Shown here in pieces: positions 47,069-58,737 of a stretch of 64,000 nt of DNA (within the stretch, counting starts at the first letter, position 1; every line of letters starts with the position of its first letter). Source of the DNA: Stereum hirsutum FP-91666 SS1 (taxonomy: Eukaryota > Basidiomycota > Agaricomycetes > Russulales > Stereaceae); the NCBI RefSeq assembly GCF_000264905.1, contig NW_006763138.1, forward strand, positions 1,201,245 to 1,265,244. Reading direction: 5' to 3'. The translations under genes and the position numbers were made by a program. The notes below the pieces were generated by a model. It searched no databases, had not been told where the DNA came from, and saw only the letters and a program-made list of their open reading frames with translations.

Positions 47069-50000
47069 ATGGCAGTTCTTTCCTGGTTTGAGAGTAACTT
47101 ACCCTGGACATCAACGACTCGAGAACGGCGTCAGACCTCGTCGCCTCTGAATAATCTAGATCAGGCTGAGTCTTCCACAGCTTCAAGCTCAGATATGGCG
47201 GCTCCAACCGCCGAACTACCCTTTTCTAGTCCCGTCACTCCTAGTGAAGAGGATATCAAGGCTGATGTTGACGTCGATGTCGAGAAGGCTGGCAACGATA
47301 GCTTGAGCGAGAAGGAAAGCCATAGTCAGCACGATGGAGATAGGATGGACGCCGATACGAAAGAGTTGACGCCCATGGAGTCAGCCAGGTGGGATGTCTC
47401 CGGGGACCGGTCACCTTTTCCGGAGGTGCAGGCTTGTGTGTCGACGGGTGATGATGTGGAGTTGGAGGTCAATAGTGCGTTCGATTTTGCGCTTTCAATC
47501 TTGTCCGTTAAATGCGTTGTTTAACTGAAATGCGAGCATACAGCGTTCCGAATGTGGTTCCTGACGACAATTTTCGTGATACTGTTTTCGGGAGTCAACG
47601 TATTTTTCTCGTAAGTACCCGTCTAATGTCTATGCACACTACCTGCTGATACGCAAACGAATGTGCGCACTAATAGACTACGCTATGTAAGCCACAACTT
47701 ACCAAACACTCCGTCCTGAAGCTGAAGCTCCTGCTTGGACATTCGCCAAAATATCAATGATATCTCATGTCGACATAGCCAAGTCTGTCACTCAACTACG
47801 TTGTGGCCCAACTCCTCGTATTCCCCATTGGGCGGCTATGGGAGCGACTTCCTACGTGGAGGGTCGGTTTTGGACGATGGAGGTTCAGGATAAATCCCGG
47901 ACGTTTTCACGTTAAAGAGTACGTCGCTTTGTTATATAAGCTGTGCTTCTCTTTCCAAAACCTTCAGTTCCATATAATAATTACCTCGTTCTCCTCAGAC
48001 ACGCCATCATCGTGATATGCGTAAATCTGACGAACAGTACGGCTTATGGTATGAACTCGCTGGTCGCCATGACTTCGAAGGAGTATTGGGGATTGGACTA
48101 TGGGGCTGGTTTCGGAGTGTTGTATATTTTTACCAGTCAGGTTCTTGGGTGAGTTCTCTCTTGACCTTGCCTTGCTAGTCTGAGTCAAGTTGACTGACGA
48201 GAATATCGACCTAGGTTTGGGCTGGCGGGTCTTGCACGGCGGTGGATCGTGTATCCTGGTGTGTATATCTTCCTCGAGTATCCGATGTTCTCCCATGCTG
48301 AGTATTTCTCCAGGCGCCATGATCTGGCCGTCTTCACTCGCTTCGACTGTTCTGTTTCGCGCTCTACACGAGCCTCAGAATCGGAATCCTGCAAATGGAT
48401 GGGTAGTAACACGTCAGTATATTGTACTTCACTCTGGAAACTCAACACTTCCATCGTCTGAACTTCGTGCACTCGTCATAGGTTATCGATTCTTCCTCTA
48501 CGTCGTCGCAGGGAGTTTTCTCTGGTACTGGTTCCCAGATTATATTTGGACAGGCCTCTCTTCATTTGCCTTTTTCACTTGGATATGGCCGAATAATCAG
48601 AAAGTCAACGCGTTGTTTGGGATGAGCAGCGGTCTTGGTGAGCTTCCCTCCGCCTTCCATCTACACTTTAGTGATAATCCAGTGTATGATTTGTTCTGAC
48701 TGGCGACCTCGTGGTGCGTGGCATATGGTTTATGGCGTACGTCATGTTCAGGTCTCCTTCCGATTTCGTTCGACTGGACGGTGATCAGCTATGCTGGCCA
48801 GCCGCTGACGACGCCCTTCTGGGTGACGGCGAACTCGTTCGCGTCGGTAGCATTATTTTATTTCGTTGTTGCTCCTATCGTACGTATTTCATTCTTATCT
48901 GTCTGGACCCAGTGTGTGTCTCACGCGTCTCTAGCTATATTGTAAGTATCTCTCTTGTCGTAGTAGGATACTTGAGGGCACTAAACGCCTTCGAATAAAG
49001 ACGCAGGTGTCTGGTACTCATATTAGTATGTCCACTTCTGTGTATCATGTTTCGTTGTAAAAGGCGTCTCATTTACGGGTTAGTCTTCCGCTCCTCTCGA
49101 GCTCGACATTCGACAACACGGGAGCATCTTACAACGTCAGCAAAGTCGTCAATTCAGGTATGTATTCACACCCCGCACATACCACCTCTTATAACGTGCT
49201 GGTGTTGAGTTCATGTCCTGGAGTCGGCTGACGTCTTATGTAGATCTGTCGTTCAACCTCGAGAATTATAAAGCGTATTCTCCAATGTACGTTGCCTGCC
49301 TTGGTTCCCTATTCCCCGAAAGATTTCCATCTCTACCCCTACCGGCAACCGATCCTAATTTCTCTCAATCGATGACTATGCTGATTATTCATGGCAGGTA
49401 TATCGCTATGACCTACTCGATCTCGTACGGGCTTAATTTCGCCGCTATCACTGGTGTGTAATATTCCCCTGCCTTCACATTTGTTCGACCACTCGACTAA
49501 TGTATGGTGTCTTCATCTGTGCAGCCATTCTGATACATACCTATCTGTACAACGGGGCTGAAATATGGGCGAAGGTACGTCTGCTCAATTGTCGACTAGC
49601 TTCTTGGGTGGACAAGCCAAAAGGGACCGTGTTCACTTGTCTTCCTAGTTTCGAAATCCTGCGAGTGGTGGCGAGGACATCCATAAGCGGCTTATGAGCA
49701 AGTATAAGAACGTCCCAGAGTGGTATGTCATGGCTGCATCGACGAGGCTCGGGGATCGACGGCTTATTCAATATTTGTTGGATATATAGGTGGTATATGG
49801 TCCTGACTGTGGTCACCCTCGGCTTGGGTATCTTTACTACACGATACTGGGACACACAGGTAAGCTTCTCCCCAAAGCCGTTCTTCCAGACTATTTACAC
49901 TTATGATACGTGTTTTTCTCGTGTAGTTGCCTGTGTGGGGCTTCATCGTCGTGGCCTGGGGTATCGGCGTAGTGATGATGGTGCCGGAAGGGATATTGGA

Positions 50001-51681
50001 GGGCGCTACGAACCAGAGGATATATCTTAATATCATCAGTCCGTACATTTACTTTCTCGCTCATCATCGTTCACGAGCTCAAGAGTTTATGCTGATAGCG
50101 GAACTCATCGCGGGATATATATGGCCTGGGAAGCCACTTGCAAATATGATGGTCAAAATCTACGTGAGTATGAAGTTATCATCTTGACTTTCCCATTGGT
50201 ATCGCCATTGTAGCATTTGGTTGATGCTTATTGCCGTCTTTCTGTGCTATAAACTCTGTAGGGATATAATATGGTCAAACATGGCATGGACTTTGCGCAA
50301 GATCTCAAGCTCGGCCAGGTCAGCCTTACCCTGACTCTTTCCATGACTGACAAATTTTGTGCTGACGTATGTGATGTTCTTTTCTTCGTACAGTACATGT
50401 TCGTACTGCCCTATTTCCTTTGCCTCTTCAACCTCGCTACGTGTAGGTCCCTCTCATACTCAAGCCCACGACTCCTTACAGGAAAGTTAGCCCTCGGATT
50501 CTCTTCTGGGCGCAAATATACTCCTCAATTCTGTCATGTATTACTCAAGTTGGAGGTAACATTCTTTCCTTCCCACCTTTGAACAACGAAACTCACGCGT
50601 CTGTCTGCTTGTAAAAACTAGTCTTCCGGTGGATGCTCGGGAACATAGAGGACTTATGTAGTCCGACAAACAAGAATCGGTTCACGTGTGCTGGGACGAA
50701 GGTGGTTTACAATGCGAGTATTATATGGGGGAGTAAGTGCTGGATTATCCTTCAATGTCCCATGGCTACTGTAGTGCTGATACATTTTGGGCTCACCCTG
50801 CAGCGATTGGACCACAAAGGCTGTTTCAGAGGGGGCAGACGTATACGCAGGTAAGACTCTTCATCTGTAACGTTCTGTTATTGAGTAAGAGCTAATTAAA
50901 ACGTGCGAGGGACAGTTGCCGTGGTTCTTCCTCATCGGCGTGAGTATCCTTTCGAAGCTATCTACCTGAGGGTTTGTGCTAACGCTTTTGGCTTGACGTA
51001 TAGCCCGCGCTGGTCGTCATCTTCTACTTTTTATATAAACGCTATCCCAAGAGCTGGCTGCGTTATGTCCATCTGCCTATCTTGTGAGTAGTACCAGCTT
51101 TATCTTATATAGCCTACTAAAATATGGTTGTTGATCCTTCCGCAGCTTCAATTCCGCTGGTGCAATCCGTACGTCCAATCGCGTTGCTCCTTCGGGGGTC
51201 CCGACTTTGAGTTTCTTTTCTTCTATAGCTCCAGCGAACACTACACAATTTTCGCTCTGGTGCGCCTTCCTACCTGTGTTTCCTCGACATATTTTTTCTT
51301 TGCTAAATATACGAGGCCTTGTACATCAAAAGGTTCATCACTGGCTTTGTATTCAATTACTACATCCGTCGACGCGCCTTCGCATGGTGGAAGCGTTACA
51401 ACTGTACGAATGTTCCTCCTGGTCCTTATGTGTCCCCTCCCTTTATCTCAACTACCGAGTTCATCCACTTACATATGCCAATCTCGTCCACAGACCTCCT
51501 TTCCGCCGGACTCGACACCGGTGTAGCCTTCGCCACCATCATCATATTCTTCGCTCTCTCCTACAACAAAATCTCCTTTGACTGGTGGGGTAATACTATC
51601 GAGACAATGGACACAAAGTCGACACCTTGGAAAAAGGTTATTAAAGGACAGCATTTTGGGCCTGGATCTGGGGAGTTCTGA
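47069..51681 (+). CDS. OPT-family oligopeptide transporter B
   Basis: Multi-pass peptide transporter of the OPT family but of a different subgroup from A and C. Start [20 protein letters not shown] at 47069 (a later ATG at 47195 is possible); the N-tail is long, acidic and Ser-rich. First membrane helix [19 protein letters not shown] continues as [17 protein letters not shown], requiring a 10 nt exon (47677-47686). Then [12 protein letters not shown] (NPG motif), [50 protein letters not shown] with [35 protein letters not shown], and [20 protein letters not shown], which depends on a 5 nt exon (50394-50398). Next [20 protein letters not shown] and [19 protein letters not shown]-terminus [20 protein letters not shown], stop at 51681. 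Followed by the dioxygenase on the same strand. Confidence 0.92.
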
Positions 51682-52052
51682 GTTCGCCGGGGGTCGGTGG
51701 GGCATGGAAGCGTCATGGCTCGAATTTCTTTTTAATACATGATGTAGTCGTTAGCACAAAACATCGAGCGAGTTATAAAATTTTCAAAGGCGTATAAAGT
51801 GATTACTGGCGAAAATATTAAATAGGTAGGTCAAAACCGGAATCGCTCGTTCCATTGTGGCCCAACTTGAGCCTAACTATTAGGAGCCTGGTGCCTGGCG
51901 CCTGGAAGTTTGAACTCCGCTTACGACCCCGCTCGACGCCCTGAATTCGGTTTCTCACCATGATAAGAACTGAACATCAACCTCCACTTTGACTGTCCCG
52001 TCGGGGAAGTGCTTTCCCTAGACCTCGAGCCTGGGAGCCTGCAGTACTCACG
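51682..52052. other. Short spacer before the dioxygenase
   Basis: About 370 bases, AT-richer near 51760-51830, with GGAGCCTGGTGCCTGGCGCC-like CCTGG units around 51882-51905. No gene or clear promoter box. Confidence 0.35.
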
Positions 52053-53703
52053 ATGTCAGCTGATAAGCCTCTTCAACGGCCTCTTATGTTTGCTGTGGAA
52101 CGAACAGAGAGTACATTCGACGAAATCCCTCTGATGTGTGCTGCCTTTTATTCTCTGTAGTACTCACGAAGGCTCAAATCTCCGCGTAGAGATTTAAACG
52201 GTGCCAGTAGCAATGATCCTGACTTGCGTCGACAGATGGCAGACTCTATCCGCGACGCCTGTATCAATGTAGGATTCTTCTATGGTGGGCCTATACAGAC
52301 ATATACCGTTTTTATCGCGAGATCTCTGAGGAACGACCGTTTACAATAGTTACCAATCACGGTGTACCGGATGCAACGACCTCTCGTGCTCATGCTGCAG
52401 CGCAACGGTTCTTCTCCCTCCCTCTTGCCTCGAAGATCGCGGTAAGTCCGCACTGTGTCATCGACTATGTTTTGCACCAGGCTCATATATCCTCTATCTT
52501 TAGCTCGATATCCATAACTCATCGAATTTCAAAGGGTACACCGCTCTGCTTGGTGAAAACACGGATCCATTGAACAGAGGCGATCTTCACGAAGGGTTCG
52601 ATATAGGATGGGAGGAGCTGTTCGAGTCTCAGTCTCAGCCAGCCACAGATACGGAAAGTGAAGGCGCTATGAAGGGCGAGAACGTGTGGCCCAGTGAGGA
52701 AGAAATCCCCGGGTTCAGGAAAGCAGCACTCGAATATTAGTACGGGGTTTCTTTCCGCCAATGCCGTTATAACGATCGTTAAGTTAGGTGCATGAATAGC
52801 CACGCGGCGATAAGCCTAGGCAAATACATGTTTCCACTCTTCGCTCTCGCGTTGGATCTTCCAGAGAATTTTTTTGATGACAAGGTAGGTGTTCTGTGGG
52901 CCAACGTCTTACAATGGTGACTGACCTGCAGTCGCCTTAATGCTTAGATAACGAGGCCTGCAGCAATTATGCGAATGCTTTACTATCCGCCTCAGGACGG
53001 AGACGTGTCAGACAGCACCATCGGGATAGGGGCACATACAGAGTTAGTCTTCGTTGTACTTGTCGACTTGGCTTGCTCATATTTTACAACTCACCGCTGT
53101 AATAGCTACGAGGTGAGTCCCGATCACCGCGTTCCTTAAACCTATATACTCACATTCTGTGGTCAAACGTAGTGCTTTACTATATTGTGGCAACAAGACG
53201 GCATAAATGCACTTCAGGTTTTGAATAAGCGAGGACAGTGGATAGACGCCGTGCCAATACCCGGATCGCTGGTCATCAAGTGGGTCTTTAGATGATTCTG
53301 TATCTTACTCTGCGCTAATGATCACACCAGCTTGGGCGATCAGTTCGCTAGATGGACAAGTACCCGTTTTTTCCGGTCTTATTTGATCGTGCGACATTGT
53401 CTCATTCTGCTCCGACTTACAGACGACGTGTTCAAATCAACGAAACACCGTGCTACTAACCGCACCGGCATTGAGCGCTATTCCATGCCGCTGTTCTTTG
53501 GCACGGATTACAATGTGAAGCTTGAGGTGCGTCGTGCAGCTTTGTGAACTAAATTCCAGACATGACCTACATACTGTTCTATGTCACAGGCATTGGAAAG
53601 TTGCGTTTCCCCCGAGTTCCCCGCGAAATACGAAGTCGTCACAGCCGGTGACTACGTCAAATCTAGACTAGAGGCCACTTACGCACACTCGAAGTCAAAC
53701 TAG
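52053..53703 (+). CDS. 2-oxoglutarate/Fe(II)-dependent dioxygenase (isopenicillin-N-synthase-like)
   Basis: Cytosolic non-haem iron oxygenase of the DIOX_N plus 2OG-FeII_Oxy architecture; substrate unknown. From the ATG at 52053 (MSADKPLQRPLMFAVERTES) the first junction is unsure. Then ADSIRDACINVGFFYVTNHG, NFKGYTALLGENTDPLNRGD, HEGFDIGWEELFES, KYMFPLFALALDLPENFFDD and MLYYPPQDGDVSDSTIGIGA. The iron site HTDYECFTILWQQDG has its Asp codon split GA|C around a 63 nt intron, followed by a 7 nt exon (53106-53112). The distal His is in STKHRATNRTG and the 2-oxoglutarate Arg in IERYSMPLFFGTDYN. Ends RLEATYAHSKSN, stop 53701-53703. It sits between two OPT transporters on the same strand, which hints at a shared nutrient pathway but proves none. 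Confidence 0.9.
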
Positions 53704-54287
53704 CTCCTCGGATTGGCCAGGCTGGTGAGAAGATACGTTAGGAAGACTTGTATTTGCAGCATGAACAGTCGGTTTCATCATCAATCGACGTTGACTAGTA
53801 AGTTTTGGACAGTGCGATGAGGAATGTCCGGCTGTAACAGTAAGCTTGGTAATGTTCCAAAATCTCCGAGAATTAAGAAGCTTACGATGTATTGGCTCTT
53901 GTCGGAACGGCTGAAATGCATGTGAACAGCGTGCACACGCTTGTGGCCTCCACCCACGCTCTCCAGCATGCTCCGAAGAGTGTCAGAATGCACACTCGCA
54001 CGTCAAGTACCCGCAGCGTGCCTCTGGGTGTCTTCTAAGTAAAGCACTTATCGTGTGCATCCGCTCCTTCGCTGTGAACAACGACGCTCCTTCCGGGTTC
54101 CACTGTGCCATTTTAGCTATCGCTCATTCAGTAGCCTTGTCATGCGAGACTGATGAGAATTGTGGATCTCCCTATGTGGTGTTCTTCACATAGCGTTTAA
54201 AAGGTGGTCGCGCGAGACGGGCACCCACTCTGAGGCACCACCGTCACTCTCCTTGCATCGTACTCCCTCAAGTCCTGCTCTGGAACT
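53704..54287. other. Spacer before OPT transporter C
   Basis: About 580 bases with no TATA consensus and no recognisable gene; a minus-strand frame (53781-53993) is too short and featureless to call. Confidence 0.35.
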
Positions 54288-57200
54288 ATGGCAGACTTCA
54301 ACGAGAAGGTAGCCGACCCAGTTGGAGGACGCACAGAACCCGTTGACGACGAGGAGAAGCTCTCGAAGGAGGATTTGAATTCTACGGAGACTGTCGATGA
54401 TGTCGAGCAACTGAAGAAGACAGAGGAACTTGAGGTAAGTGCCAATCGGCTCTCCGGTAAATGTCACTGATGTATGGTTAACCACCAATGCGTGGTGGGT
54501 ATAGGCTCGTCTCGCTAGCGGGGAGGCTAACGACGACGAGTACAAGGTCGAGACGGCACACGACGTCGCCATTAAAGTACTTAGTACCCGGTACGGATCC
54601 CCGAAGCCATGCTCGCCTCATCGATTTGCTGACAGAAGTGGAAAGTGACGACGTGGATTTACCGATTCTAACGTTTCGAATGTTCTTCCTCGGTCTTGGG
54701 TTCTCCGCGTTTGGGTGAGTGTCCGTGTGTTCCTAATGCTATCTCTAGACCTTGTGGCGCGACGAAGCCTCCCGCTGACGACTGTTGGGAACATAAAGCT
54801 CTGTGTTGGCGCAACTATACTATTTCAAGCCACAAACACTCTCAGTTTCTCAAGGTGCCACTGTTTGAGCGATAAGAATCCCTAATTATATTCCGACTGA
54901 CCGAGAATCTCCCAGGGTTTCTCTTGATCATAACCTACTTTGTTGGCAAGTTTTGGGAAAAGGTCGTTCCACAGAAGGGCCTGTTCAAGTGGATCAACCC
55001 TGGCCCTTTCAACATCAAGGAACATGGTCAGTGGTTCACTTGCCATCACCGTGGTCGTAGGTATTCACAGTAAAAACAGCGGCTATCATCATCATGTCGT
55101 CAACGGCTAGCAAGTACGTGCCTTCTCTCCCGGTGTCACATCGGTCCTTCTTACGTTCTCGGACAGTTCTGCGACAGCCATCCAGGTCATCTCAGTCCAG
55201 TCATTATACTAGTGAGTTGTCACAATACTCATCATATGGTACCCGGATTCGTCTTTACCTGGTCAAATCAAAGCAACAACCAGGTCAACCCTGGAGTCGC
55301 CATCTTTACTGTCAGTTACAGCTTCTACCTGTTAAAGGACTGTGACCTGATCATTCACAGTTGCTAGCCTCTCAACTTATTGGCTATGGCTTTGCTGGTC
55401 TCCTCCAAGAAGCGCTTGTGTATCCCTCAATTTGCTTCTGGCCCACGAACATCATGTCCGCTAACATGTTCCAAGCCCTGCATTTCGATGGCGGTTTGGG
55501 CAGTAAGCGAACCAAGGTACGTTGACCGCAGGGGCTGTACTTTGGCGACTAACCTTCATTCCAATGTAGCTCTTCTGGGGCGTCTTTCTCGCCATCTTTT
55601 GCTACGAGATTAGTAAGTGTCATTTTTGGGGAGTCATGGCATGGAGGAGAGTAATTTCCTCACCGCCCCACTATCGTTTCGCAGTTCCCCAATGGATGTT
55701 CCCCCTGATGACTGGTTGGGTGAGTATATTTTCTTCATCTGCGTAGTCATACCTCCCCTAACTAACACGCTCATGCCAATAGACCATCTTCTGCCTCGTC
55801 GACCACAGTCACGCCACCATCCGCAAGTTCGTCAAACGATTTGATTTTACATTCCCTCTCTAAATATCATTTGTCATTGTCCGCGCTTTCAGCATCTTCG
55901 GAGGGGTATGTCTCGATTATTTATTCACCGTATGTCGAACTCGCAACTGATTATTGTGTGAAACAGGCCAGTAACAATGAAGGCATGGGTGTAAGTGCCA
56001 CCAAATTGCTGCATTTGAGATGGAGTTACTCATATATACTTCGCAGTTGTTGGCTGTGTGCTTGGATTGGAACTTGATTGGATCATCCAACATGTATATT
56101 CCGCTATGGTTCGTACTGTGCTCCTGTTCGACTCAATTCGGAGTGAAATAGAGGCTGATCGTAATACAGGACTCAGCTGAACGAGGACATCGGTATCATC
56201 TTCACCGTGAGTTATAAGGCTTATTTTTTTGTCTTCAAAGACAGACATTGACTTCGATGGTGCAGTATATCCTGATGGTACGTTTTTCGAAGTTGTTTAT
56301 CGGCTGGTGCAGTGGCCAATTTTGTCTACGCACTAGTCCGCAGTGTACTACGGCAACATCTGGCGCGGAAAGGACTTCCCCTTCATGTACGTTTGACTTT
56401 GTTTACATCATACACCATGGCTCATCAGATTTGCTACATCCTCAAGGTCACAGGCATTGTTCGACACCGAGGGTGTGTAAACCATATTCCCTCCACTTAA
56501 TTTCCGTAATTTACCTGCTCGTCAGGCAACCAGTACAACCAGAGCAAGTCAAGATCATCTGTGATAAAGATGTCAGCACTGACCTACGAACCCTATGACA
56601 GCTGCAATCCTGACGAACGGCAAATTCGACCCGGAGAAATTCGCGGAGATTGGTGTACGTGATGCTCATCGGTACTCGCTGACCTACTGACCCGACGGTA
56701 TTACTCTCAGCCCGCCTTCTTTTCGGCCACCAACGTCCTCAGTCTGATCACACAGAATTTGGCCATGGGTGCGACTACGGTCCATGTATTCCTCTTTTAC
56801 TGGCAAGAGTAAGTCAAATATTCTTCTATCCACTTTGAGGGTGTTGCTCAGTGTTCTCATAGGATCAGGCCGTTTGTCCTTGCGCTTAATCCCTGGAACA
56901 AAGAGAAGACCATCGTACATGACGAGCATTACCTCAGTGAGTATAGGAAACCAACCGTTTATGACACCTGACTAATGTTCGGACAACGTAGAGATGCAAC
57001 GGTACGCTCTACGAATATACTATCCAATATAGGGCACAGCTGACATATTTATATCCTCAGGTACCGGAAGGTACCCCGGTGGTGGTATGTGGAATTTGCT
57101 AACCGTTATCATGCAAGCCAACTCATATATAGTATGACTTCAGGTTCATCGCTCTTCTCGCCGTTGCCTACGGCATGGCACAGGCAAGTGACTTTATACT

Positions 57201-58737
57201 CAGTTAGAAACGCAAGTTGACACTCATTTTTAATGTCTCAGGCGACCGACTACACAGGAAACTCTCACTTCACATGGTGGCAACTCACAATCGTAAGTAC
57301 TCATGGCGTGTACCAGTCGTAGTTCATCAGCTAAGATATCTAATATAACCCTTGTTCGTGGACAGATCCTGATCCTGTCATTATTCTTCACCGCCGTTTA
57401 TGCCACTACGTCCGCTATTCTGGGATTTAAGCAATTCGGTGGAGGGGTACGCAAACGTCGTAATTTCTATGTTCTATCTGTAGCTGACGACGACCTCCCA
57501 GCTTAACGGATTCTATCAGATGTGAGTCACTCTTCTACAGTGCTGTCTAACTACTCTTATCAAAGATTATACAATCAGGATTGCGTCATATATGGCTCCT
57601 GGAGATCCTGGTATGTAAAGTCTATGATAATCCCCCGGTCAAGAACGCCCACTGATGATTATTCATTCCCAGTGGCGAACATGTACGCCGCACTCTATGG
57701 AGGCCAGCCCACCGTTCAAGGTATCCAGCTTCTTCAGGACCTGAAGCTCGGCCAGTACATCAAGATCCCACCCCAAGTCAACTTCGTCGTCCAAATCCTC
57801 GGATGCATAGTCGGCGCTATTCTGAACTACGTTATGATGTGCGGATGCATCTTTGGAGTGCTTCCTCGTGATGTTGAACTAGCTACTGATGGCATCGTAC
57901 TTCTTTGATTTGCTTTTGTAGGCTGTCCATCATCAACGCGCAACGTCCGGCTCTCCTCTCCATTGCTGGGACTCGTCTGTGGTCAGGTCAGAACGCACAG
58001 AGCTACAACTCAAATGTACGTGGACGAGACTTCACAGACTATGCCTGTCACTTCAAGATGTTGATTCCTACGGGATGTTTTTTAGGCGATAGCGTGGGGT
58101 GCCTTGGGCCGAGAGATGTTCAGCGCTGGAAAGATATACTACATGGTCCCCGCCGCTCTTGGTCTTGGTTGCTTACTCCCTATCCCCGGATACATCCTCC
58201 ACAGGATGTACCCCAAGAACACCTTCTTCGCCAACTTCAATACTGGTGTCGTCGTGCAATATTCATGTTTCCTCTCCGGTGCGTTTTCTCATTCCACTTT
58301 TCGAGTCCTTCGTACCACATCTCAGGCCTAGCATGCTGACCTTTGCGGGGCATGCAGTCGGTATCAATACATCGGTCAATATCTCCATGGCCATCGGCAT
58401 CATCTCTCAGTTGTGGGTCAGGAAGAGGTACCCGAGATGGTTCACAAAGTGTAGGTCTATCTCTGCCCACTTCCATATCAGTATCCCTTTCACTAACCGT
58501 CCTGTGCAGACAACTACATCGTCGCAGGTGCCCTTGACGGCGGAACCCAGGTCATCAGTTTCATTCTCAATCTCGCCGTCTTCGGGGCCGTTGGCAACGC
58601 GCATGCCTTCCCCGATTGGTGGGGTAACGATCTCAGTACGTGTCTCCACTTTCCTCTACGAATATACACAGATCACTCATGATATATGTCGTTCATTAGG
58701 CCTGTCTGCGGACAGGTGCCTTGCACCACCCAATTGA
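54288..58737 (+). CDS. OPT-family oligopeptide transporter C (paralogue of A)
   Basis: Close paralogue of transporter A, inverted and about 37 kb from it. Start MADFNEKVADPVGGRTEPVD mirrors A. Family blocks: KVLSTR joined to a DDVDLPILTFRMFFLGLGFS helix, KWINPGPFNIKEH, QVNPGVAIFT, QEALVYPSICFWPTNIMSAN, CLDWNLIGSSNMYIPLW, ALNPWNKEKTIVHDEHYLKM, KVPRWWFIALLAVAYGMAQA, LLQDLKLGQYIKIPP and GYILHRMYPKNTFFANF. Ends GNDL-SLSADRCLAPPN, stop 58735-58737. In the 82-residue stretch from MYAALYGG to SYNSN, A and C differ at only six positions. The 10 nt exon (56992-57001) is shared with A. C has one additional intron (55906-55966) that creates a 13 nt exon (55893-55905) where A has a single 37 nt exon. No disabling change found. 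Confidence 0.93.

Noticed and set aside
47069..58737. Secondary-metabolite gene cluster built on the isopenicillin-N-synthase-like enzyme
   Set aside because: No peptide synthetase, polyketide synthase, terpene synthase or pathway regulator is nearby; the dioxygenase family is broad.
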